This document shows positions 10,200-22,700 of a DNA stretch of 64,000 bases, piece by piece. This DNA comes from Darksidea phi (taxonomy: Eukaryota > Ascomycota > Dothideomycetes > Pleosporales > Lentitheciaceae): NCBI GenBank assembly GCA_030770425.1, contig JASJFT010000182.1, positions 29,869 through 93,868 of the forward strand, read 5' to 3'. The first letter of the stretch is position 1; each line of letters opens with the position of its first letter. The notes under the pieces were generated by a model. That model saw only the letters and a program-made list of their open reading frames with translations. It was not told the DNA's origin and did no database searches. A program made the translations under genes and the position numbers.

Positions 10200-12000
10200 A
10201 TAATAAATAAAAGTAGAACTTAGTAGTAAAACGAAAGTTAAGATATCTAAAAAATATAATAATAATAAGGAAGACTTAAAGCTATTCCTTATATAGATAG
10301 ATCTATACTATTAGTTTAACTCTACTATATTTACTAGTAATTAGAATAGAATCCTTATAGTAGGTATATATATAATAGAGAAGATAGTAGTATAAATATA
10401 ACCTTTAGTTAACGATTATATAGCTAATAAAGAAACTCTAAATAAGTAATATAATAAAATAAAAGTAGTATTTATAGATTAGGACTTCTTTAAGAAATAG
10501 ATATATATAGTTTTTAAAAATATTAATAAAGTCTAGTAAGTAGAGTATAAGATCTAGAGACTAAAATAAATAAAGTTAGTAGGAGTCTATACTACTAAAT
10601 TTAAATAACTATAGTATAAGATTAATTAGAATAATACTCCTCTTATAGTTACGTACTATAATAGACTTAAGAAAGTAGTTAAAGATAAGCTATTTAGACT
10701 TAAGAAGCTAGACGACCTAATAGAACTAATTAAGATAATAATCTATATTAATAATTAACTATATAAATAAGTACTTAAAAAGTAAGATACTATAGGACTA
10801 GTTAGAGTCTATAAAAAAAAGTAGTTAGCTTCTAAATATAGTTTCTATAGAGATTATAATAAAATAAATATTAATATAATCTAAGAAAAGAAATATTTAA
10901 AGAATAAAAAATATAACTAAGATAAGAAACTATAGAAAGTCCTAGTAGATAAGATAAAATAATAATAGAAAGAGAAAGTATATCTATACTATAAAATATA
11001 GAAATACTTTACTAAGAAATATAGTAATAAAAAAAAGAATATAGATAACTAGAAGGGTACTAAGTATATTAATATAATTAAAGGTATCTATTAAGAGACG
11101 GACGACTAAAGATTATTTCTAGAAGAATAGTTTAATATAATAGAAGATACGGACGAGGAAATTCCTTACTAATAAGAAGATCTAGAGCTTAAGATTAGAG
11201 AACTAAAACTTAATAAGCTAGAGGAGGTTAATACGGAAATAGTTTTCCGATAATTAGTATATAATAAATATTAAAAGTATAGTAATAGTTAATATATTAC
11301 TAAGTACTATACTAGAGTAAAAGAGCTAATTTATATTACTAGTAACTAAGAGTAGATAGTAATAGAATAGACTCTAAAGCTCTAAGAACTAGAGGACTAT
11401 AAGATAATATAGAATTACGAGAATTAAGATTATAATATCTTACTATAGACTTACTATATAAGATAGTATAAGTACTATATATAATAAAAGAAGAATATTA
11501 TAATTTTTTTAGAAAATTACCTATATATATATCTTCTTAATAAAGAATATCTAATAATTAAATACTATATATATAACTATAAGAATTAGATTATAATATA
11601 TAAAGAGTAAGAATAGCTAAAATAGAATAGTTACTATAATAATAAATATAAAAAATATATCCCGATAAAATATACTATAGGATAATAGCTAAGAGGACTA
11701 ACTAAAATAGATACTAAGAAGTATAAACGGAATAGTAACTATAGAACTATATATTAGGAATCTAATTATAAAATAATATATTAGATATACTATAATAGAT
11801 TATATATCCTATACCTAGTATAAAGAGAGCTTATAGCTAGAAGGGAAGAAGATATCTTCTATCTAAACCTCTAAAGATAAGAATATCTCGTCGAATAATA
11901 TAATAGGTATAGTTACTAGCTATAAAACTAGAATAATCTAAACAACCTAGAGATTAGAAGGTAGCTACGAGCTCTAGATATATAGTAAGGGTATTATAAT
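10200..12000 (+). pseudogene. Family D gag with zinc knuckle (D1, RIP-degraded)
   Basis: A gag-like frame starts near 10260 (a FLxQxDLYYxFNSTxFTSN-type stretch) and reaches a CCHC knuckle at 10981-11022. The knuckle is read as Y-LY-Y-KI*K-Y-FTKK-Y, that is C-x2-C-x4-H-x4-C with all four zinc ligands turned to Tyr by TGT/CAT to TAT. Downstream to about 12000 the frame continues into an acidic and then unassigned region toward protease, which I could not place. Gag would form the particle and bind RNA. Borders are estimates. Confidence 0.75.
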
Positions 12001-15000
12001 ATCTAGAATAATAAAAAGAAGGTAAAAATTAGTTATAAGAATATATCGTTATTAGAAAGAAGCTAGAAAGAAGGGCTATAAAAGGTACTAAACTAGAAAC
12101 TACCTATTAAAGCTAAAAAGACGATAGATCTAGATTAGAAATAAATAAATAGCTTATTTTCTTAATAGAAGGGAGAATCTAGACCTAATAAATATTATCC
12201 TATATTTTAATATAAGTCTAGAAAATACTAGAATAAGATTTAAGAACTAGATAATAATTCTAATAATTAGGTTATTTATAATAATAAGTTAAAAAACTAG
12301 ATTATTATTAGCTATATAAGAGTTATACTAATAAGAGTATCTAAAAGATAACTCTATAAATTATATAAAAAAATATCTAATAACTAGCTAGATTAGAAGT
12401 AGACGTATAGATTTATAGACGGAAGATCTAAGCTATAGTAAATAGTAGAATAGAGTTTATACTTCTATTATTATAGATAGTAGAGAAATATAGAATTTTC
12501 TACTAAACTAAAATAAAACCTATATAAGTAGAACTCGAAGATAGATTATCTATAGAATATAGAGAAGATATAATTTATTTCGAAATATAAGAAGTAATTC
12601 TAAAGATAAAGAATATTAGAGACTATTATAAATTTAATATTATAAAAATTAGAGATATTAATATAATTATTAATTATAATTAACTAGTAAAATATAATCT
12701 ATAAATAGATTAGAAATTACGTAAAGTACTAAGCTATAAGTAGATAGCTTAAGTCGTAAGAATTAGAAGACTAGGTAGGTCTAGCTATAAAATCTAGTAT
12801 ATACTCTAGAAAAAGAGAATAGACTTAATTTTATCTTATAAGATTACGAGGATCTACGAAAAGAATCTATAAAGAGTTAGTATTATTATAGTATAAAGAG
12901 TCGCGATTATATAGAAAGAACTATAACTAATAATACCTTAAGATTATAAGAAATTCTAAAAGTTATTTAAAGAATATCTAGATATAAACTTATTAAAGTA
13001 TTAAGAATAGGATTATAAGATATATTTAGAAGAAGATATAAAACTTAAGTCTAGATCTATATACTTATTAATAGTAGATTAATAAGAAGAATTAAAAGAG
13101 TACCTTATAAAGAACCTAAAGAGAAGATATATTAAAGAAAGTTAGAGCTCTATAGTATTACTAGTTCTATTTATTTTAAAGAAGAATAGAAAGTTATAAC
13201 TTTATATAGACTATAGATATTTAAATAATATTATAAAGAAAAATAGATATTTATTACTACTAATTAGAGAATTTATAGACTAGTTCTAAGGAGTTAAATA
13301 GATTATAAAATTTAATATTTAAGAGAGACTTTATAGGATTCGAATAATAAAAGGGTATAAAAAGTATATAGTATTTAAAACCTAATATAAACTCTATAAG
13401 TATAGAGTTATACTATTTAGACTAATAAATATACTAGTAATATTTTAGTTAGTTATTAATAGGATATTAAATAAATACTTAGATATATTTTATATAGTAT
13501 ATCTAGATAATATCCTTATATATAGTAAAGAGATACTAGAGAAATATAAAAAATATATAAAAAAAGTACTATAAAAGCTATAGTAAAATAGGTTATTACT
13601 TTACCTAGATAAATATAAATTCTATAAGATAGAAATTAAATATCTAAATTTTATTATTTTATAAGAAGGAGTATCTATAAACCCTAAGAAAGTATAGACT
13701 ATAAGAAAATAGCTAATTCTAATATTAGTTAAGAACGTATAATTCTTTCTAGAATTTACTAACTTTTATTAAAAGTTTATTAGGAACTACTTAAAGATAG
13801 TAGCTCTACTTATAGAGGTAACTAAGAAAGAAATTTTTTTTTAATAAAACTAAGAATAATAGAAAACTTTTAATAAGCTTAAAAATCTATTTATATTAGT
13901 ACTTATATTATAGATATACGACCTAATAAAATCTTTTAAAGTAGAAATAGATATATTAGACTACGTACTAGAAGTAATACTTATCTAGTAAGAAAAAGAT
14001 AGAAAATAAAAACTAGTATTCTATTATTTATATAAGTTTAGTAAAAAAGAAGTAAAGTATAATATTTATAATAAGAAACTTAGTACTATTATATTAATAT
14101 TTAAATAATAGAGACTATAGCTTATAGAAGCTAAGTATAAGATTAAGGTTATTATAGACTACTAGAACCTTATAAGTTTTACGACTATAAAGAAACTTAA
14201 TTAATAATAATTCTAATAATTAGAATTACTAGTAGACTATAACTTTAAGATAAGTTACTAGCTAGAAATATTAAATAAAGTAGTAAATACTCTTAGTAGA
14301 AGATTAGATCTTTAAAGTACTAATAAATCTATTATATATAAACTAGTCCTATAAAAGAAATCTAATAAAACTCTTATTTATAACTATACGAGACTAGTAA
14401 AAATTATAGTAGTAGTAGATATTAAGAAAAAATAGTAAAAAAGAATCTAAGAACTTATCTAAGGAAGTAATAAAGAAGTAGAAGAAAATAAAATACTCTT
14501 TAATAAAAAAGAATACTTTACTCTAAAGAACGACTTAAAGATAAGACTCTATATACTATTAAGTCTTAAAGAAAACCTTATACGGGAAATCTACGAGAGT
14601 AAAATATTAGAATATCTAGAAATCGACGAAATAGTTAGATATATAAATAGAGAATACCTACTTACTAATATAAGAGAGGAAGTTTAGAAAGTAATAAGTA
14701 ACTATTTAAAATATTTTAAGAATAAATCTAAGAGATATAAGTCCTATAGATTATTCTAACTATTAATACTATTTATATAATTATAGACTTATATTATAAT
14801 AGACTTTATAGTAAAGCTACTATTATTATTAAAACTAGGATTAGAAAGATTATATAATATAATTATAATAATTATAGACTAATTAACTAAAGTAGTATAC
14901 TTTATTCTAATAAATAAAGTAATTATAGTAGAAAATATAGCTTATAAGGTTAAGAGAATACTTATTACTAATTATAAATTACTAGAATAGATTCTTATAG

Positions 15001-15850
15001 ATAGAGATAAACTATTTACTTCGAAGTTTTAAAGTATACTACTCGTAAAACTAGAAATTAAAAGAAAACTATTAACTAGCTTCTATCTATAGATAGATAG
15101 TTAGATAGAATAAACGAACTAAATACTAAAGGAGTATCTAAGATTCTATATTAATAAGTTATAAAATAACTAGATTAAACTACTATTAATAATATAACTA
15201 GTATATAATAGTAAGAAATCTATAATAACTAGATACTTACTATACTACGTAAACTATAGATATAAACTAATAACTTATAAAGATTTAAAAGATATTAAGA
15301 ATATATTTACTAGAGTAGAAGAGAAGGTCTACTTAATATAAGAATTATATAAAGAACTTAGTACGTAAATAGTATATAGGAATCTTATAATAGCTAAAAT
15401 AATAAATAAAAGAAGACTTAAGGGACTAACCCTTAAGAGAGAAGATAAAGTTTTTCTTTTATAATAAAATCTAAAAACTAAATAACTATATAATAAACTA
15501 GATAATTTATAAATCGAACTATTTAAAATTAAAAAAAAAATAGAACTAGTTAACTATAGGCTAAAGCTAGCTAAAGATATAAGAATATATCCGGTATTCT
15601 ATATATTATTACTAGAACTAGTACTAGAAGACGCTAAAGTAGCTACTAATATCGAGCTTAAAGACGAGAAGTATAAAGTTAAGAAAATTTAAGAACTATA
15701 GAAGTTTAGTTATTAGTAAAAATATTTAGTTAAATAGATAAAATAGTATACTAGCTAGAATATATAGGAATTAATTAAGAACCTATAGAGCTACTAGAGA
15801 CTAGTTAAGTAGTATTACTAGAAGTATCTAGAGGCGGAGGCTTTTAACTA
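12000..15850 (+). pseudogene. Family D pol: RT, RNase H, integrase, chromodomain (D1)
   Basis: Reverse transcriptase: LYIDYRYLNNII then YPLPLI-like near 13200-13265, VIPFRLTNIPVIF near 13405-13445, and the catalytic box YLDN (Asp to Asn) at 13500-13511. RNase H: about 13930-14300 (VEIDILDYVLGVIL, FSKKEVKYNIYNKEL). Integrase: zinc-binding part about 14580-14760, core with IIDFIVKL near 14795, DRDKLFTSKF near 15000-15030 and a degraded Glu helix near 15110. A GPY/F-like region lies about 15480-15610. Chromodomain: about 15670-15830 (KYKVKKI, YLVK, then a WEP-like degraded motif). Stops are mostly at Gln/Trp sites. Protease was not placed with confidence. Confidence 0.85.
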
Positions 15851-15919
15851 TTTAGAAAGAAGAAGTTAATAGACTTATATAGTAAGGGTTACTATAGTAA
15901 TTTAAGTAAGTTAGAAGAA

Positions 15920-16590
15920 GTAGAATATTTAATTTCCTCTTACTTTAACTAATCTAGCTCCTTAAGAGATATAAGCTTATAATAGTATATTTTAGTATTA
16001 TAATACTCTAGGTCCCGAAGCTACTTTAAGAGATAGACTTTACGAGTATAAAGTTTAGCTATTTAAATAAAAGTCTTATTATAGATAGAATATATAGTAT
16101 CTAGCTTAGTCTAAAAATTAAATTTCTATTTATCTATCTTTACCTAATCTCTCTTAGTTACTACTAGGTTATACTTCGATCTATAATAGACGTACTCTAT
16201 ATAAAAACTAAACTAAAGATTAATATAATAAGTTTAAGAAGGCTATATAGTATAATAATAAAAATAGAATATTAATATAAAATAAGAATAAGTAAATAGA
16301 TAATCTATAAGATAATAATAACGTTTAGAACGAGTTATTATAGAAGTCTTAGGTATTATTAAAACCTAGAAAGTTAATTAAGAATAAAAGGTAGTTAACC
16401 CCGTATAGATAGTAGATTAATTACTCTTATATATTATCTAAAAGATAGAATAACTATAATCCTAGATAGGCTATATAGTACGTATATATAGGGTATAGTA
16501 TAGTTTAAAAAAAGAAACCTACTAAGTAAGGATATTACTAGCTAGGGTATAGTAGGTATAACGAAATCTTCGAGAATAAAACTTAGAAGA
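15920..16590 (-). pseudogene. Antisense frame of family D (D1)
   Basis: Opposite strand to pol, between chromodomain and 3' LTR. The best part, at about 15925-16150, reads YNKTFI, IAKLYTRKVYLLK, LRDLEYYNTKIYYYKLISLKELD and EEIKYS, with stops only at plausible Gln/Trp positions. D2 has the same frame at 38680-38860 with conservative changes (TREARLLK, KLTSLKKLD, EKAKYS). Rich in Leu, Lys, Glu, Arg: likely helical or coiled coil. Function unknown; no start codon identified. Analogous in place and strand to the antisense frame of family A. Confidence 0.55.
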
Positions 16591-16600
16591 AGAGAGTAAG

Positions 16601-17035
16601 TATTATAACCCTAGAATTAGAAGGATATAGGGTAAGCTCTAACGTAGCTAAAATAGTTAAGTCTTACTTAGTTAGTAATCTAATATTATATAACTTAGAA
16701 GTTATAGAAGTTACTAAGATAATTACTTCTATAACCTCTATAGAAGTTATAGAAGCCGTAGAAGTTACTACTTCTACTACTACTACTACTATCTTAAGGG
16801 ATAAGAATAGATATAAGAGGATAGAGAATCTTTTAAACTTTCTATTTTAATTTCTTATAGTTAATTCTCTTTAGTTTATCTAATACTTATAGATAAGATT
16901 AAATCTTTTCTTAAGTAGTTATTCTAGTAATAGAATTTATTAACTTAATCTTAATTTATTAAAACCTAATAGTACGATAAACGTACTATTAGTCTTAATC
17001 TAGATCTTGTATTAAAGTACGTATAACGTATAATA
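16601..17035 (+). repeat. 3' LTR of D1 (435 bp)
   Basis: Same length as the 5' LTR and aligned without net gaps. Preceded by the purine tract agaagaagagagtaag. Followed by target duplication aaagg (17036-17040). Confidence 0.93.
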
Positions 17036-18221
17036 AAAGGGTAGTATAACTATTTATAACTTCTTTAGCTTAAGAATCTAGAGGGGTTTCTATTTATAAA
17101 ATATTTAAACTAATATATACTATTATATATTCTAGGTTTAAGATTATAATAATAGAGCTAGTCTAGTTTATAATTAGTATACTAATTTAAAGACTAGTAA
17201 GATCTAGACTAGTTATTAATAGATATACTAGAATAATTAGTTAATAGCTTAAGAATTCTATACTAACTATATAGTCGATAAAAATTCGAGGTTTTACATT
17301 ATATTTTATAAGTTATTTCTAATTCCTTTCTCTTATCTTTACCCGCTAATTTATTAAATAAGATAGTACTAATATTATATACCTACTTACTAAGATTAAT
17401 CCTAGTAATATTATAAACCTAAGTAAGATATAACTATACTACCCTTCTTCTTAAGCTTCTTTAACTAGTTCTTATATTAATAGCTCTCCTTTAGACTCTT
17501 CTTTAGACTTTTAATTAGGCTCTTCTTTAAGCCCTCCTTTATATTATTCTATAACCTAGCTTCTTAATAAGTCTATTAAGACTAAGCTAATTAAGTCGTA
17601 CTTCTATCTTTAGTCTTCTAGCTATTCTTAATAATTATCTAGATCTAAGTAAGGTAGCTTTAGTAATATTAAGCAAGAATAGCGTAAATTAATTAAATAC
17701 TAATATTAATAATATAAGCTCCGAGCGTAGTATAAGTATTAGAACTAGTATTAAAATAATTCTCTAACTTAATCTAGCTAATTATTACCTCTAAATTCTA
17801 ATTATCTTCGTATCTAGTCTAACCTATCTACTATAACTTATACTACTAATAAGATATTAGAGAATTCTAATATATTAATAATTCCTTATTAGTTATCTAA
17901 GGATAAGGATAAAGATAAAGGTAAGAATTCTAAGAATATTTATTATAATAATTATAATAACGGCGGAGGCTATAATAATAATAGTAGTACTACTACTTAG
18001 GCTATATAAATTTCCTAGGTTTTACTTCTTTAACTAGTAATTAGCTTTTAGTTCTTCTCTTTATAGCTTTTTATATCTAGCTCCTAGTATCTCTATATAG
18101 CCCTTAGGCTTTTATAGACTAACTTATAGCTTTTAAAATCTTACTTTCTAATCTATTTCTTTCTTATTACTAATAATCCTTCTCTACTAGGTCTATAATA
18201 ATAATAATAGGAAATAAAAAC
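17036..18221 (-). other. C-left fragment between D1 and A2 insertions
   Basis: Reverse of about 57375-58555 of C-full. It contains the family C antisense frame (17671-18000 on the + strand) and otherwise no recognised gene. The last five bases, aaaac (18217-18221), are the A2 target duplication. The solo LTR present in C-full at 58617 is not in this family copy: its empty site lies near 9520-9540. Confidence 0.8.
17671..18000 (+). pseudogene. Antisense frame of family C (C-left copy)
   Basis: Antisense to C-left (element on minus, frame on plus). Reads RKLIKY, YKLRA, TTNKILENSNILIIPY, LSKDKDKDKGKNSKN, YNNGGGYNNNSSTTT, with stops at Gln-like sites. C-full has the same frame at 57600-57915 on its antisense strand with conservative differences (RELIKY, ARTTNKILEDSNILIIPY, LSKNKDKGKNKGKSSKN). 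The preserved frame points to a former protein with a charged Lys/Asp/Gly stretch and a Gly/Ser/Asn-rich tail. Not recognised. Confidence 0.5.
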
Positions 18222-18686
18222 TATTAAACGGGGTCCGGGCCCGATAGGTTATTTAGCCTCGTTTAGGGTTTTACTTAAGATAGGAACGGAAGAGTAGGAA
18301 TAGATAGATAATAGTTCAATTATATTAATAGGTAAGGATTAATCTAGATTCGAAATTAACTATAAGAAGAAAAGACTATCTTAGAAGATTTATAGTTATT
18401 ATATATTAATTTAGTTTCCTTAGATCTATAGCTTTATATCTATAGATCTACTAAGCTATAACTTCGTAGCTCTATTCTAATAGATCTACTAAGCTATTAC
18501 GTAACCCTTAGATCTATTCTTACTAAAGTATAGATCTATTACGTAACTTCCTAGTAAAGCTATCTATACTTATTATTATTTATACTATAGTTATAATTAT
18601 CGTATTCTATATTAGAGCTAGTAATAGGTTTAATCTTAGATAGCTCTTCTTACTACTATTCTATAGTATATATTTAGTTTATAATA
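18222..18686 (-). repeat. 3' LTR of A2 (465 bp)
   Basis: Starts tattaaacggggtccgggc (reverse of the LTR end) and ends at ...tataata (reverse of TGTTA). The following ctatctcccctctct is the reversed polypurine tract. Confidence 0.93.
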
Positions 18687-19017
18687 CTATCTCCCCTCTC
18701 TAAACCTTTAGCTTAGAGGTTATTCTAGTTCTAGTATTTAGTTATATTAGTATTAGGGTCCTACCTTAAGAAACTATTATTATCTATTATAGTATCGCGT
18801 AAAACTTAAGAATACGTTACTCTTATTAATAAAATTCTTTATTATAGTTCTAAAATATTTCCCTATAGTTATTATTTATAGTTAGGAATATTATATATTA
18901 GCTTATCTAAAGATAGTAGGTATTATAAGATATATATTTATACTAATATACGAAATTTCTATTATATATCTAGTATCTTATTATTAGAAGGTTCGTCTAT
19001 ATTAAGTAGCGAAACTT

Positions 19018-19420
19018 ATATATTAGAGCTTATTATTATTAGTAAAATCTATCGACCGTATAGAAGAGAAACTTTAATAGTAACTAGAGGAGACTTAAAA
19101 GACTTAGAACGAGCTTCTTAATAAGCTAGTAGAGGCTCGGATATAAGTATATTATTTAAAGAAATAGAGGGTAGTCCTTTATAAGAAGTCAGCGGTATAA
19201 TCCTAGGCGCTAGAAGCTAAGCTAGATAAAGAGGAGACGGAGCTATAATAGTTAGAGTAGTAGAAGAATCTAAAGGTCTCTTTAACTACTCTAGACGTTA
19301 TTTATAACGTTATAAATAATATTACTTCTCTTAATTTATTAAATATCTCTTATTACGTCGTAGGTAATACTAATCTTCTTAACTTATTATAAAGTAAACT
19401 TACCTTATCTCCGAGTTTCC
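19018..19420 (+). pseudogene. Antisense coiled-coil-like frame of family A (A2)
   Basis: On the + strand, opposite to A2 pol. Reads SLLLLVKSIDRIEEKL, NELLNKLVEARI, VYYLKK, RVVLYKKSAV, ALEAKLDKEETEL, KNLKVSLTTLDVIYNVIN, NITSLNLLNISYYVVGN. Nearly every stop (TAG/TAA) sits where Gln is expected. Residue conservation with the A1 and A3 copies is clear across about 130 codons. Strong heptad-like Leu/Lys/Glu/Gln content suggests a coiled coil. Upstream codons (VAKLIY) continue the frame but the true start is not seen. Confidence 0.62.
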
Positions 19421-19429
19421 TTTAGAATT

Positions 19430-22400
19430 ATAGTTTTAGTACTCTATAAGCTTCTTAAAATAATTAAGATTATCTTCGGGTTTCTAGATTTATTTCTATA
19501 GGTTTCCTTTTTCGTCTATCCCTTACTATTTAATTAGATAGTAGTTTTTTCTATTTCTAATATTATTATCTAGGATTTCTTCTACCTTCTATTCTTTATT
19601 ATCTTCTCTATATATATCTACTTTATATACTACTAGTTTAGTATCCTATAGTATCTTTTCTAGTAAGCTAATATAGAACGTAGGGTAGATTTTTATTTAC
19701 GAGGGTAGTCTTAGTTAGTAGTTTATAGATAAGACTTATTTTTTAATTTTATAAGGGCCGATCTTAGTATAGTCTAATTTACTATTAGGTTACTTACTCT
19801 TAATATTTTTTTATAATAATTATACCTTTTCTCTCTCTTTAAAAGCGGGTACTTTCTTTTACTTCTTATTATAGTACTTACTTATCCTATTTTAAAGGAA
19901 TTCTACGTCTTCCCTAAGCTATTAGTATATTTATAGAATAATTTTTATTATTTCTTTTCTATTCTAGCTATAAGACTAAAGTTATCTAGGTTCTTTATAT
20001 ATTTTTAGTTTAATTCTATAGTTTATAAAGAAAGATATTATCTTTATTATACTATATTACGAACTATTATATATAAATTATACTATAAGTAAAAGTATAA
20101 CCTAATTATTCTAATAGTAGTTTAGATAATATCTAAGATATTATTCTACTATTTAGTTTATTTATTCGGTTAGTCCGTCTATCTACGGGTAATAGGTAGT
20201 TAATATACTATATTTTATTTCTAGTTTAGTTATAAGGGTCTACTAAAACTTTATTATAAATTTAATATCTCTATTTAAAATAATCTTATCTAATATTCTA
20301 TATTCGCTAAATACGTATCTTAGTAAGATATAGATAAGTTATTTTATAGTATTTCCTTTATCTATATATAGGATAAAGTAAGTATACTTTATAAACTTAT
20401 CTACTACTACTAGTATAATATTATAGGATACTTCTATTATTAGTTCCTTAAAACGCGGTAATTACGTAATAAAGTCTATAGTAATAATCTTCTATAGTCC
20501 TTCTATATTTTCTATTAGTTATAGTATTCTATAGGGTATATATCTAGCGTACTTATTATAGTAATAGTCTACGTATTCTAAAAGTACCTAGGTAACTAAC
20601 TATCTAGTATATAGAAAATAATACGTTCTTATTAATTATTTAAGAGTCTTTTTTACTCCTTAATATCTATATACTAGTACTTCGTAGTATTATCTAATAA
20701 ATTTCTTTCGTATTACCTTAGGTATATAGACCTTCTAGAATATATAAATAATTTTATCCTTCTCTTAGATTACTCCTTAAATTTTATTTTATTTATTTAT
20801 TACTTCTTTAGTAGCTATATAGATTTATTAAGTCTATTTATTTTCTTCTAATTTAAATATTATTTCTCGTATTTCTACTAACTTAGGGTAATTATAAATA
20901 ATCGTTCTATCTAGTTATAGCTTAAGAATAGCTATACTAGATTTCTTTATTTCTTAGTAGTTAGGTCTCCTACTAAGTATATCTACTCGTTTATTTTCTA
21001 ATCTCTTAGTATATATAATTCTAATATTATAAGTTACTAGGGTTTATACCTATTATATCTATCTTCTAATTAGAAGTTTATTTATTAAGAATTCTATTAG
21101 ATTCTTATAATCTATATAGATCGTAATAGAGTATTTAGATTCTTATAGATTAGATCTCTATTCTTTTAAGACTTTAATAATTACTAGTAATTCTTTATTA
21201 TAGATATTATAGTTAAGTTCGGCTAGTAATATCTTTTATAAGAAGTAGTATACTAGTCTAAGGTTATTTTTATTATCTTTCTATAGTAGTACTACTCCTA
21301 TTATATAGTCTAATATATTCGTCTTAATAATTAAGGATTCTTTAGGATTATATATCTTAATTATAGATTTCTTAGTAAACTATTCTTTAATCTTTTCGAA
21401 AGCTTATTAGTATTCTTCCTTTTATTTAAAGGGTTAATCTTTCCTTATAAGTTATATAAGTAGTACTATTATCGTACTCTACTATAGTATTAACTTTCGA
21501 TAGAAGTTATAGAATCCTAGAAACGATTATAGCTTCTTAAGATTCTTAGACGTAGGCTATTCTTTAACTTTTTTAATCCGTTATAGATCTACTTTAATTT
21601 CTTCTAGTTTAATAATAAATCCTAGAAACTCTATTTCTTATATATAGAATTTATATTTTTATAGATAAAGGTATAGTTATACTTCCTTAAGTATCTATAG
21701 GACTTTTTTTATATATCCTTTATATTTCTTTTCTATTTCGGAATAGATTAAGATATTATTAAGGTATACTATTATAAACTAGTTAAGATAGTTTTATAAA
21801 ATATTATTAATTCGTTCCTAGAACGTTATAGGTATATTAGTAAGTCTAAAAGATATTACTTAGTACTTATATAGTCCTTTCTTAGTTCTAAAAGCTATCT
21901 TCTATTCTTCGCCCTTTTTAATTCTAATTTAATAGTATATATTTTAGATATCTAGTCGTATAAACTACTTAGCTTTCTTTAATTAATCCTATATTTCTAA
22001 TATTAAGGATAAGGGGTATTAGTTCTTAATTATAATATCGTTAAGCGTTTAGTAATTAATATATAATCGTAGTTCCGTAGTCCCCTTTTTAGATATAAAG
22101 AGAACTAGGTATCCTATAAATAAGTTTAAGTATTAAATATACCTTTTTATAAGGTTATCTTTAAGGTATTTCGTTATAATCTTTTCTTCCTTCTTAGTTA
22201 ACTTATAGATTAGTTTAAATCCTAAAGTCTTTCCTTTCTATAGTAGGATTATATAGTCCTAGGGCTAGTATTAGGGTAGACTTTCCTTAGGTTCTTAAAA
22301 TAATTCTTTCTATTCTCTATAATATTCTAGAATATTATAATCTTCTTAGGTCGCGTTAGCCCTTTTCTATAGAAATATTACTTATTAGTTTAACTATTAG

Positions 22401-22700
22401 ATATACGGATTAGCTTCTTATAGCTATAGTATTCCTAAGATTACGTCTTAGTCTTTTAATATCTTAATAATATCGAGTATTTCGTTTTTCTTTATCTAGT
22501 TATATAGACTAAGCTTACCTCTAGTTTCGTATATTATAGATTCGTTAAAGGATTCTCCTTTAATAGTATATATAATACTAGGGTATTATTTCTTTTATTA
22601 AGGAATCTTCTTTTATTAGATAAAGTCCTTACTAATAAAGTTTCTTATAGCTCTACTATTAATTAGAGTAGTAATCGTTTTTCTTTAGTAGGTTCCTTAG
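19430..22700 (-). pseudogene. Family A pol of A2 (RIP-degraded)
   Basis: Reading on the minus strand. Protease box NSR (from DSG) at 22652-22660; reverse transcriptase start VPKKGT-like near 22085-22110; catalytic box YLNN at 21755-21766, both Asp changed to Asn. RNase H lies about 20990-21400, integrase about 20050-20760 (including DRD-like sequence near 20305 and SIxQFTYNSS-like sequence near 20080), chromodomain about 19440-19610. Many stops. The double Asp to Asn change alone would abolish polymerase activity. Confidence 0.85.

Larger units (their letters stand above)
9589..17035 (+). mobile_element. D1: complete Ty3/gypsy chromovirus, family D
   Basis: 7447 bp with 435-bp LTRs (9589-10023, 16601-17035). 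The target duplication is aaaga (9584-9588) / aaagg (17036-17040), one mismatch. Flanks join collinearly with C-full around 58555, confirming insertion into C-left. Same total length as D2 (32341-39787), so no net indels since divergence. Order: LTR, gag with zinc knuckle, pol (RT, RNase H, integrase, chromodomain), antisense frame, polypurine tract about 16585-16600, LTR. Saturated with stops; dead. Confidence 0.93.

Noticed and set aside
17890..17930. aaggataaggataaagataaagg as a satellite
   Set aside because: Only about four degenerate units, lying in the family C antisense frame where they encode Lys/Asp repeats.
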